A DNA stretch of 22,076 nucleotides, taken from contig VGJA01000001.1 of assembly GCA_016867655.1 (NCBI GenBank), positions 1 to 22,076 of the forward strand. Direction: 5' to 3'. The notes beneath the pieces were generated by a model. That model saw only the letters and a list, made by a program, of their open reading frames with translations. It did not search any database and was not told the DNA's origin. This DNA comes from Candidatus Altarchaeales archaeon (GTDB lineage Archaea; Altiarchaeota; Altiarchaeia; IMC4; SCGC-AAA252-I15). Positions 16,382 through 22,076 of this stretch are shown piece by piece. The translations under genes were made by a program, and so were the position numbers. Numbering within the stretch: the stretch's first letter is position 1; each line of letters starts with the position of its first letter.

Positions 16382-17338
16382 ATGTTTAAGCTTCCTTATA
16401 TCCCGACGGCAGAGGAATTGATTGACAACGCCTTTCGCATTGGAAGCCGGGAAGCCAAAAAAGCGCGCTCCACAAGGAAAAACAGGAATGTAAGATTGAA
16501 GCAGAGCGACTTCAGGAGGGTTGAGGTTGCGTCAAAATTTATTGAATCCAACTTGAAGAGTGTTGTGAAAAACTTCCCCAGCTTCAATTCCTTAAGCCCG
16601 TTCCAGCAGGAGCTTTTGAACATACAAGTCGACAGGAACAGATACAAAAAGAGTTTGGGTGCTGTAGACTGGTGCCTGAAAAAGATAAGCGCCTTGGGCA
16701 GGAGTGAGATAGCTTCCATCAGGCGCAACCAAAGCACAGGCAGGGAGTTTCTAGGCAGAACTGCGTCTTTAATAAAAAGAATTAAAAAGGATTTGGATTT
16801 TCTTGTTGAAGTGAAAAATGCTATGAAAAACCTGCCTGCAGTAGAAGATTCCCCCACTCTGGTTGTCGCCGGGTTTCCAAACGTTGGGAAAAGCACTTTT
16901 GTGAAAAACCTGACTGGAAGCAACATTGAAGTAAAGCCCTATCCCTTTACGACAAAAAGCATTATGGTCGGCAGGCTCACAATCAGGCACATTAGATACC
17001 AGATTATAGACAGCCCCGGGCTTTTGGAGCGTCCCATGGAAGAAAGAAACAAGATTGAACTGCAGGCAATCACCGCATTAAAACATCTAGCAGACAAAAT
17101 TTTGTTTTTAATCGACCCAACACAGGAGGTGGAACCCCAGCTGAAGCTTTTGGACGAGATTACAAAACTGTTCAAAGTTGAAGTCTATGCCGGCATAAAC
17201 AAGACCGATGTCTTAGAGACTAATGTGGTGATAGAAGACATTGAGGGGATGATTTCAGGTTACCGGGTTTTCAAGCTGACTGCTAATGATACGGAAGACT
17301 GCATGCGGGTTTTCAAAGCTGTTTTCGCCTTGAGTTGA
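16382..17338 (+). CDS. NOG1-family GTPase (ribosome biogenesis)
   Basis: A GTPase of the OBG/NOG1 class, linked to large ribosomal subunit assembly. A helical N-terminal domain (about 1-150) is followed by the G domain: G1 GFPNVGKS (164-171), G2 region PFTTK (188-192), G3 DSPGL (210-214) and G4 NKTD (273-276). The length, 318 aa, is typical of the archaeal form, which lacks the long C-terminal extension of eukaryotic Nog1. All GTP-binding motifs are intact. It is divergent from the Mre11-like gene, with 25 nt between starts, and is followed by a T-rich region that probably terminates its transcript. Confidence 0.93.
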   Translation: MFKLPYIPTAEELIDNAFRIGSREAKKARSTRKNRNVRLKQSDFRRVEVASKFIESNLKSVVKNFPSFNSLSPFQQELLNIQVDRNRYKKSLGAVDWCLKKISALGRSEIASIRRNQSTGREFLGRTASLIKRIKKDLDFLVEVKNAMKNLPAVEDSPTLVVAGFPNVGKSTFVKNLTGSNIEVKPYPFTTKSIMVGRLTIRHIRYQIIDSPGLLERPMEERNKIELQAITALKHLADKILFLIDPTQEVEPQLKLLDEITKLFKVEVYAGINKTDVLETNVVIEDIEGMISGYRVFKLTANDTEDCMRVFKAVFALS

Positions 17339-17362
17339 GGGAATTTTAACTGTTTTGGGGGT

Positions 17363-17457
17363 GTTTTTGTTTCATTTTTTGTTGTTTTTTGTGTGAAAGG
17401 TTGGTTTTTGCCTTGTTTTTTTGCTGAAAAGGCTTGTTTTAGGCTTGTTTTTGTAGT
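17363..17457 (+). terminator. T-rich tract after the NOG1 gene (multiple T-runs)
   Basis: The spacer between the NOG1 stop and the glnA promoter contains at least six runs of 5-7 T on the coding strand (for example 17364-17368, 17375-17380, 17385-17390, 17416-17422). Archaeal polymerase terminates at such T-runs without hairpins, so a strong terminator is likely. The tract also includes a tandem repeat of AGGCTTGTTTT near 17430-17452. No gene is supported here; a 62-codon minus-strand ORF is a by-product of the composition. Confidence 0.55.
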
Positions 17458-17508
17458 TTCTAATACCTATTTTGCTAGTATATGAGGATTTTTTATAAAA
17501 ACGATGTA

Positions 17509-17518
17509 TTTTTATATA
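17509..17518 (+). promoter_or_regulatory. Putative TATA box of glnA
   Basis: TTTTTATATA is about 60 nt before the glnA ATG, predicting a 5' leader of roughly 30 nt that includes the ribosome-binding site. A near-palindromic TTTTATAAAA lies just upstream (about 17491-17500) and could bind a regulator. I see no clear match to the NrpR operator GGAA-N7-TTCC. Confidence 0.45.
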
Positions 17519-17563
17519 ACTTCTGTAATATATTATACTGTAGTTTACTTGAAATACCAAATT

Positions 17564-17569
17564 GGAGGG
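17564..17569 (+). promoter_or_regulatory. Ribosome-binding site of glnA
   Basis: GGAGGG, 5 nt before the ATG at 17575, is one of the strongest Shine-Dalgarno sequences in the window. It fixes the glnA start and rules out an in-frame upstream start at 17482. Confidence 0.8.
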
Positions 17570-17574
17570 TTAAA

Positions 17575-18930
17575 ATGGCCAAAAAAAGGATGGGTGAAAA
17601 AGACAAAATACTCAACGTACTGAACAAAGCTGAAGAAGACGGGGTAAAATTCGTGAACCTGATGTTCACAGACATACTGGGGGGAATAAAGAGCGTCACA
17701 ATAACAGTCGAACACTTGGAAGCCTCGCTCACAGACGGGACCTGGTTCGACGGCAGCTCAATAGAAGGCTTTGCAAGAATACATGAAAGCGACATGATTT
17801 TAAAGCCTGACCCGGACACCTACAGGCTGCTGCCATGGCGCCCAAAGGAAAAAGCAGAAGCCAGATTCATAGCAGATGTACTGACTCCAGAAGGAACGCC
17901 GTTCGAAGGAGACCCGAGACACATACTAAAAAGAGCGATAGCTGAAGCGGAAAAGATGGGCTTCACATTCTACACCGGCCCTGAACTAGAATTCTTCCTA
18001 TTCAAAAAAGAAGACGGAAAAATAAGCACAGTGCCTCACGACGTCGGCGGCTATTTCGACTATTCAGCCAGAGACTTGGCTTCAGACGTCAGAAGAGACA
18101 TCGTGCTGGCACTGGAACAGCTTGGCATGACAGTGGAAATGAGCCACCACGAGGTGGCTGAAGGACAGCACGAAATAGACGTAAGATACTCGGACGCGTT
18201 AAGCAGCGCAGACAACTCGATAACATTAAAACACACTGTAAAAGAATTGGCTGCAGCCCACGGACTTTACGCGACATTCATGCCAAAACCGATTTACGGC
18301 ATAAACGGAAGCGGAATGCACGTCCACCAAAGCTTGTTTAAAGGCAATAAGAACGCGTTCTACGACCCGAACGACAAATACCACCTTTCAAATGTGGCAT
18401 ATGGCTACATTGCAGGAATGCTGGAACACGTCAGAGAAATCTCGGCAATAACGGCTCCGACAGTAAACTCCTACAAACGCCTGGTGCCAGGCTATGAAGC
18501 CCCGGTTTACATTTGTTGGGGTCAGAGAAACCGCTCAGCCTTGGTCAGAGTGCCGAGATACAGCCCGGGCAGGGAGAAAGCGGTTAGATGCGAAGTAAGA
18601 TGCCCTGACGGAAGCAGCAACCCGTATCTCGCCTTTGCTGCCATGCTTACTGCAGGATTGGACGGAGTGAAAAGAAACCTGAAGCCTGCAAAACCTGTTG
18701 AAGAAGACGTCTACGAGTTTGACAACAAAAAACTGCAGGAATTGTACATCAAGACACTGCCAGCTTCCTTGGGAGAAGCCATGGAAGAACTGAAAAAAAG
18801 CAATTTAGCAAAAAAAGTACTTGGAGAACACACCTACACAAAATACTTGGAAGCCAAAAAACAAGAATACGACAACTACAGACTGGCAGTGACAGACTGG
18901 GAAATAAAAAGGTATTTGGAAGTGCTGTAA
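17575..18930 (+). CDS. glnA: Glutamine synthetase, type I
   Basis: Forms glutamine from glutamate, ammonia and ATP; a dodecameric cytoplasmic enzyme and the main entry point of nitrogen. 451 aa from the ATG chosen by its ribosome-binding site. Motifs: DGSSIEGFARIHESDM (59-74), GPELEFFLF (135-143) with metal-binding glutamates, HEVAEGQHEID, the ATP/glutamate motif NGSGMHVHQSL, RLVPGYEAP, and NRSALVRVP with the arginine-rich RCEVRCPDGSSNPYLA region. Length fits archaeal GSI-alpha, the form usually feedback-inhibited rather than adenylylated. Unlike most genes here it has a leader and a strong Shine-Dalgarno, suggesting high or regulated translation. Downstream lies the relic aroC end in convergent orientation. 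Confidence 0.97.
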   Translation: MAKKRMGEKDKILNVLNKAEEDGVKFVNLMFTDILGGIKSVTITVEHLEASLTDGTWFDGSSIEGFARIHESDMILKPDPDTYRLLPWRPKEKAEARFIADVLTPEGTPFEGDPRHILKRAIAEAEKMGFTFYTGPELEFFLFKKEDGKISTVPHDVGGYFDYSARDLASDVRRDIVLALEQLGMTVEMSHHEVAEGQHEIDVRYSDALSSADNSITLKHTVKELAAAHGLYATFMPKPIYGINGSGMHVHQSLFKGNKNAFYDPNDKYHLSNVAYGYIAGMLEHVREISAITAPTVNSYKRLVPGYEAPVYICWGQRNRSALVRVPRYSPGREKAVRCEVRCPDGSSNPYLAFAAMLTAGLDGVKRNLKPAKPVEEDVYEFDNKKLQELYIKTLPASLGEAMEELKKSNLAKKVLGEHTYTKYLEAKKQEYDNYRLAVTDWEIKRYLEVL

Positions 18931-18979
18931 GCACGATGCAGTGGAGATCCACAACAGGCCTCCATTATATATTTTTCTG

Positions 18980-19030
18980 TTATAGTCTTCTCGGTATTAT
19001 TCCTGAAATCAGTCCATGGTCTGCCAGCAC
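18980..19030 (-). pseudogene. Relic of an aroC 3' end (last 17 codons)
   Basis: Read on the minus strand, this segment encodes VLADHGLISGIIPRRL followed by TAA. The intact aroC at 20079 ends VLADHGIMSGMIPRKL followed by TAG. The 51-nt segments differ at 10 positions (about 80% identical). Twelve of 16 residues are identical and the four changes are conservative, so they diverged while coding. Weaker similarity extends to about 19050 with small gaps. The HEPN and nucleotidyltransferase genes lie between this relic and the intact gene. It faces the glnA 3' end. Confidence 0.75.
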
Positions 19031-19057
19031 TTCCGTGCACAGATTTGTAGACTTCTG

Positions 19058-19489
19058 TTACATGTTTCCCAGTATCTCCCTTGTTTTTTTGAGTAATTCT
19101 TTTGTGTTTTGTATTGCCTGTTCTGCGGATTCTTTGGAGTAGGTGAGGCCGTAGTCTGCTGCCTGTCGAAGATCCATGCTTTCCTCGAAGACTTCGAGGA
19201 ATTGCGATTCTATAAGGTTTGTGTCGATGTAGAGGTTTTTGAAGGCTACGAGCAGGCAGTAGTGGGTTTTCTCTCTGTAGCCCTTGTTGAGCACCAGCGC
19301 TTTTACTGCGTGGAACATTGAGTAGTAGGACTGTATTATGGCCCACTTGTAGTCCCGTTCGGCGAGGGAGTTTTCCGCTCTCTTGAGGTCGTATTCCGCC
19401 CCTTTGAGCTCCTTTTCAATCATGCCTTGGTCTGGTTTTGTTTTTATGAGCTTTTGCTCTTCCATGCATTTCTTGAACTTGTAGTCCAT
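19058..19489 (-). CDS. HEPN-domain protein (UPF0332-like), partner of the nucleotidyltransferase
   Basis: A 143-residue all-helical protein. Family landmarks: the helix with YYSMFHAVKALVL (55-67), the GYREKTHYCL turn (70-79) and LRQAADYG (107-114), a pattern typical of UPF0332 HEPN proteins paired with minimal nucleotidyltransferases. In such pairs the HEPN protein is often a ribonuclease toxin. The toxic R-x4-6-H motif is not clearly matched here: R72 and H76 have only three residues between them, so activity is uncertain. It starts 1 nt after the nucleotidyltransferase stop, the usual operon order. The relic aroC end lies downstream. Confidence 0.85.
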   Translation of the reverse strand: MDYKFKKCMEEQKLIKTKPDQGMIEKELKGAEYDLKRAENSLAERDYKWAIIQSYYSMFHAVKALVLNKGYREKTHYCLLVAFKNLYIDTNLIESQFLEVFEESMDLRQAADYGLTYSKESAEQAIQNTKELLKKTREILGNM

Positions 19490-19490
19490 T

Positions 19491-20030
19491 TCAACTGTTC
19501 CAGAGGTCTATTCCACGGGAAATTCTTTCATACAAGGGTTTGTCCTCTTTTTTGAGTTTCATGAATTCGTCAGTGTTGACAATTATGGCAGATACTTTTC
19601 TTTCAATCTTTGGGCTGAATTTGCTTACTTCTGCTCTCACCTTCTCTTTCTCTTTGGCAAGTATTAGTAGGTCAACATCGCTGTCCTCGGTGTCGGTTCC
19701 CTCTGCACAGCTTCCGAAAAGGGTTATTCTGGTTGAATGGTCTTTGATTCTTTCAACGAGCGGCTCAAGCTCAAGGGTGTTGAAGGTTATTTTCAGCTGC
19801 CTTACCACCGGGTTGTCTAGGTTTATGCAATAGAAGTTCATTCTCCCCTTTTGTTCAACGTGCACAATTCCCTGCTTTGCGAACTCCCGCAGGTGCTGGT
19901 TGGTAGAGCCGACACTCACACCAGCCTCTTTGGATATCTCCCGCTCATACATACTTTTTGATGGATTGCGAGCAAGGAGCCTTAAAAGCCGCGTTCCAGA
20001 CCTTGAAAACAAATTCATTTTTTTGAACAT
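19491..20030 (-). CDS. Winged-HTH/minimal nucleotidyltransferase (MNT) fusion, probable antitoxin
   Basis: 179 aa. Residues about 10-75 form a winged helix-turn-helix (YEREISKEAGVSVGSTNQHL, with a wing around HVEQKGRMNFY). Residues about 85-179 form a polymerase-beta-like minimal nucleotidyltransferase with the exact GS-x10-DxD motif (G106, S107, D118, D120). The usual third acidic residue is not obvious; the corresponding strand (about 146-151) reads VSAIIV. In HEPN/MNT modules this partner neutralises the HEPN toxin, in some cases by adding AMP to it. The fused HTH implies autoregulation. A TATA box lies about 29 nt upstream, and a perfect 10-bp palindrome spans the start codon. An in-frame ATG at codon 5 is an alternative start. 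Confidence 0.88.
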   Translation of the reverse strand: MFKKMNLFSRSGTRLLRLLARNPSKSMYEREISKEAGVSVGSTNQHLREFAKQGIVHVEQKGRMNFYCINLDNPVVRQLKITFNTLELEPLVERIKDHSTRITLFGSCAEGTDTEDSDVDLLILAKEKEKVRAEVSKFSPKIERKVSAIIVNTDEFMKLKKEDKPLYERISRGIDLWNS

Positions 20031-20035
20031 ATGTT
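20026..20035. promoter_or_regulatory. Palindrome over the MNT start codon, possible operator
   Basis: AACATATGTT is a perfect 10-bp palindrome that includes the start codon of the HTH-containing MNT gene. It is well placed for autorepression by the gene product. It is short enough to be coincidental in AT-rich DNA. Confidence 0.3.
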
Positions 20036-20055
20036 ATAATAAAATGAATTTCAAG

Positions 20056-20063
20056 TATTTATA
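20056..20063 (-). promoter_or_regulatory. TATA box of the MNT-HEPN operon
   Basis: On the minus strand this reads TATAAATA, centred about 29 nt before the ATG at 20030. It lies within the short spacer after the aroC stop, so the cassette carries its own promoter and need not depend on aroC transcription. Confidence 0.55.
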
Positions 20064-20078
20064 CCAGATTTATGTGCG

Positions 20079-21161
20079 CTAGAGTTTCCTCGGTATCATT
20101 CCTGACATTATTCCGTGGTCTGCGAGCACCAGGTTTGTCATTGCTTCTACTATTGATAGGGCTCTTGGAACAACGCACGGGTCGTGCCTTCCTTCAACCT
20201 GTATTGTAGCGTTCTTTTTAGTTTTCAAGTTCACCGTCTTCTGTTCCCGGTTTATTGAAGAGGTTGGCTTGAAGGCTACTCTAACCACAATCGGCATTCC
20301 GTTGGATATTCCTCCCAGTATTCCCCCGCAGTTGTTTGTAAGGGTTTTGACTTTGCCCCTGTCGAGAACAAATTCATCATTTGACATACTGCCTTTCATG
20401 CAAGCCAGCTTGAAGCCACCGCCAATTTCAACCCCTTTGGCTGCGGGAATGCTCATCAAGGCCATGGCCAAGTCGGAGCTAAGCTTGTTGAAGACTGGCT
20501 CTCCCAACCCTGGAGGAACGCCAAAGGAAACGCACTCAACCACGCCGCCAACGCTGTCGCCTTTTTCTTTAGCGTCTAGTATTGTTTTTTCCATCAACCT
20601 GGCTTTCTTGCAGTCAAAAGTCCTCACCGGATTAGTGTCAATCGCCTTTATTTTGTCCTTGGTCAAAGCTCCTTCAACCCAGATGCCGGCAATTTCCCTT
20701 GAGAAGCCGACAGTCTTTATGCCGAATTCGGCCAACAGTTTTTTCGCTACCGCTCCGGCTGCCACTCTTCCAATGGTTTCTCTGGCGCTGCTTCTGCCGC
20801 CTCCGCGCCAGTCAACGTTCCCGAACTTCAAACGCCAGGTCAAGTCTCCGTGGCCTGGCCGGATTAAATCCTTGATTGAAGAGTATTTGGAAGAATCAGC
20901 ATTCCTGTTCCAAACCATCATTGAGATTGGCGTTCCAAGGGTTTTTCCTTCAAACACTCCAGAGAGAACTTCCACCTTGTCGCCTTCACCTCTGGATGTC
21001 GTCACCTTGCTCTGCCCCGGCCTTCTCCGGTCCAATTCCTTTTGAATGTCAGCAATGCTAATCTTCAAGTTTGACGGGCATCCGTCTACTACACATCCTA
21101 CTGCGCTGCCGTGGCTTTCGCCCCAAGTCGTCGTTCTGAACAACGTTCCAAAGGTGTTCAT
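20079..21161 (-). CDS. aroC: Chorismate synthase
   Basis: The last step of the shikimate pathway, EPSP to chorismate, requiring reduced FMN. 360 aa, normal length. Signatures: GESHG (14-18), the FMN-binding block RPGHGD (101-106) followed by DWRGGGRSSARET, and the C-terminal GRHDPCVVPRA (from 324). It starts with ATG at 21161, 44 nt from the divergent fumarase gene. Its last 16 codons and stop are duplicated in diverged form at 18980-19030, so its 3' end may have been replaced when the HEPN/MNT cassette arrived. The protein itself appears intact. No other shikimate genes are in the window. Confidence 0.97.
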   Translation of the reverse strand: MNTFGTLFRTTTWGESHGSAVGCVVDGCPSNLKISIADIQKELDRRRPGQSKVTTSRGEGDKVEVLSGVFEGKTLGTPISMMVWNRNADSSKYSSIKDLIRPGHGDLTWRLKFGNVDWRGGGRSSARETIGRVAAGAVAKKLLAEFGIKTVGFSREIAGIWVEGALTKDKIKAIDTNPVRTFDCKKARLMEKTILDAKEKGDSVGGVVECVSFGVPPGLGEPVFNKLSSDLAMALMSIPAAKGVEIGGGFKLACMKGSMSNDEFVLDRGKVKTLTNNCGGILGGISNGMPIVVRVAFKPTSSINREQKTVNLKTKKNATIQVEGRHDPCVVPRALSIVEAMTNLVLADHGIMSGMIPRKL

Positions 21162-21174
21162 TTTAATCTTCTGC

Positions 21175-21183
21175 TTTTAATTA
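21175..21183 (+). promoter_or_regulatory. Putative TATA box of the fumarase operon
   Basis: TTTTAATTA is centred about 28 nt before the ATG at 21206, in the 44-nt spacer shared with the divergent aroC. Confidence 0.35.
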
Positions 21184-21205
21184 TTACGTATTAATAGAAG
21201 ATAAA

Positions 21206-22051
21206 ATGATTTCTAAAAAACAGGTTGAGGAAACCGTTGTGCAGCTGCTTAGAAAGTCCGTGGTAGAGATTCCCAAGGATGTTGAAAGCGCGATTGAAGA
21301 GGCTTTCAAAAAGGAGGAGGGAACAGCCAGAGAGCAGTTGAAGGCGATTTTGGAAAACATAAAAATCGCGAGAAGAAAGGAAGTTCCGGCATGCCAGGAC
21401 ACAGGAATACCTATATTCTATGTGAAAGTCGGCTGCAAGGCGAAAGTGGATTTGAACGAACTGAAGGAAGGCATTGTCAAGGGCGTTGCAAGAGCCACTG
21501 AAGAGATTCCCTTAAGGCCTAATGTGGTGGACCCGATTTCAAGAAAAGTCTGTAAAGACAACGTTTACGCTGGAATGCCTCACATTGAATTTGAATTCCT
21601 GAATGAAGGGGATTTTGTTGAGATTACTGCGCTTCCTAAGGGAGCTGGGAGCGAAAACATGAGCGCGTTAAAGATGATAAACCCTTCTGAAGGATTGAAG
21701 GGGATTAAAAAATTTGTGATTGAAGTGGTTGCGAAAGCTTCAGGCAACCCGTGCCCGCCGACAATAGTTGGAGTTGGAGTTGGAGGAAGCTCTGACTTGG
21801 CGTTGATAATGGCCAAGAAGGCTGTGTTAAGGCCTGTTGGAAGCAGAAACAAGGATGAAGAATTGGATTGCATTGAAGGCGAATTGAAAGAAAAGATTAA
21901 TCAGCTTGGAGTTGGGCCTATGGGTTTGGGCGGGAAGACTACTTGTCTGGCAGTGCACATTGAAAAAGCCGGCTGTCATACGGCAAGCCTGCCGGTGGGA
22001 GTGAACATTCAATGCTGGACTGGAAGAAAAGCAACAGTAAGGATTAGGTGA
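21206..22051 (+). CDS. Class I fumarate hydratase, alpha subunit
   Basis: The N-terminal, cluster-binding half of a two-subunit [4Fe-4S] fumarase, which interconverts fumarate and malate. 281 aa, normal length. The three cluster cysteines are visible in PACQDTGIP (C63), GNPCPP (C183) and GKTTCLA (C247), with the conserved stretch GVGVGGSSDLA between the last two. L-tartrate dehydratase alpha subunits are closely similar, so that activity cannot be excluded, but fumarase is the usual role in archaea. The beta subunit begins 1 nt after the stop, so the two are translated together. Confidence 0.92.
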   Translation: MISKKQVEETVVQLLRKSVVEIPKDVESAIEEAFKKEEGTAREQLKAILENIKIARRKEVPACQDTGIPIFYVKVGCKAKVDLNELKEGIVKGVARATEEIPLRPNVVDPISRKVCKDNVYAGMPHIEFEFLNEGDFVEITALPKGAGSENMSALKMINPSEGLKGIKKFVIEVVAKASGNPCPPTIVGVGVGGSSDLALIMAKKAVLRPVGSRNKDEELDCIEGELKEKINQLGVGPMGLGGKTTCLAVHIEKAGCHTASLPVGVNIQCWTGRKATVRIR

Positions 22052-22052
22052 G

Positions 22053-22076
22053 ATGGCTGAAGTTAAACTTAAGATA
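22053..22076 (+). CDS. Fumarate hydratase beta subunit, first 8 codons (3' partial)
   Basis: ATG at 22053 opens a frame reading MAEVKLKI to the window edge. Class I fumarase beta subunits typically begin with a similar VKLK-type strand, and the alpha and beta genes are normally adjacent. A ribosome-binding-like AGGTGAG overlaps the alpha stop directly upstream. The identity rests mainly on context. Confidence 0.7.

Larger units (their letters stand above)
19031..20078. other. Putative inserted HEPN/MNT cassette between duplicated aroC ends
   Basis: About 1 kb holding only the MNT and HEPN genes plus their promoter. It is bounded on one side by the relic aroC end and on the other by the stop codon of the intact aroC. 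The arrangement resembles integration at a gene 3' end, where the incoming DNA supplies a replacement end and the original is displaced. No integrase or transposase is present, so the mechanism is unknown. Inference. Confidence 0.4.

Noticed and set aside
17372..17560. Minus-strand 62-codon ORF in the T-rich spacer before glnA
   Set aside because: Its Lys/Tyr/Phe/Thr-rich sequence follows directly from T-rich DNA, and it overlaps the glnA promoter and leader.
17482..17574. Upstream extension of glnA
   Set aside because: The extra 31 residues are unlike glutamine synthetase, and the GGAGGG site before 17575 fixes the start.
18945..18960. Small palindrome GTGGAGATCCAC after glnA as a terminator
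   Set aside because: The stem is only 5 bp with a 2-nt loop, too small to support a terminator call.
20269..21045. Plus-strand 258-codon ORF opposite aroC
   Set aside because: It lies entirely inside aroC, whose family motifs are intact, and its Pro/Ser/Leu-rich product is typical of an antisense frame.

Overview
The window looks like an archaeal chromosome segment of moderate GC. Evidence for Archaea: an archaeal-type AlaRS with C-Ala domain, RadB, a Dph2 homologue, an archaeal NOG1 GTPase, an Mre11-family nuclease, an archaeal FKBP, and TATA boxes about 25-29 nt ahead of start codons, implying many leaderless mRNAs. Gene spacing is tight and strands switch often. A small-genome euryarchaeal or DPANN-type lineage is plausible, but I cannot assign a taxon from sequence alone. 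No rRNA, tRNA or CRISPR array was recognised, and no gene-free stretch exceeds 300 nt.

Layout. 1-2364: a 5'-truncated large protein with a kinase-fold C-terminus, followed by a small hypothetical gene. 2372-5084: UDP-glucose dehydrogenase and NAD+ synthetase (minus strand), then a divergent Lrp/AsnC regulator. 5201-7273: an N-terminally truncated Dph2, divergent from two same-frame ORFs separated by one TAA; the second carries a receiver domain. 7270-9211: a SlyD-like FKBP, divergent from a membrane-anchored, sequon-rich surface protein. 9210-9375: a heptamer-built inverted repeat between convergent genes. 9379-13897: XTP/dITP diphosphatase, an MFS transporter and alaS. 13964-14546: an AbrB/PIN toxin-antitoxin pair. 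14551-17338: radB, an Mre11-like nuclease and a NOG1 GTPase. 17575-18930: glnA behind a T-rich leader. 18980-20078: a HEPN/nucleotidyltransferase pair lying between a relic aroC 3' end and the intact aroC. 20079-22076: aroC, then fumarase alpha and the first codons of its beta subunit.

Most genes are housekeeping: NAD synthesis, nucleotide sanitation, tRNA charging, ribosome assembly, recombination, nitrogen assimilation, the shikimate pathway and central carbon metabolism. The accessory parts are the two toxin-antitoxin-like pairs, the kinase-like protein and the receiver protein.

The most notable observation is at the HEPN/MNT pair. The last 17 codons of aroC occur twice, once as the intact gene end (20079-20129) and once as a diverged relic (18980-19030) next to glnA, with the pair exactly between them. 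This suggests the cassette arrived at the aroC 3' end and brought a replacement gene end. The other notable items are the heptamer inverted repeat, the truncated Dph2 and the in-frame stop upstream of the receiver protein.
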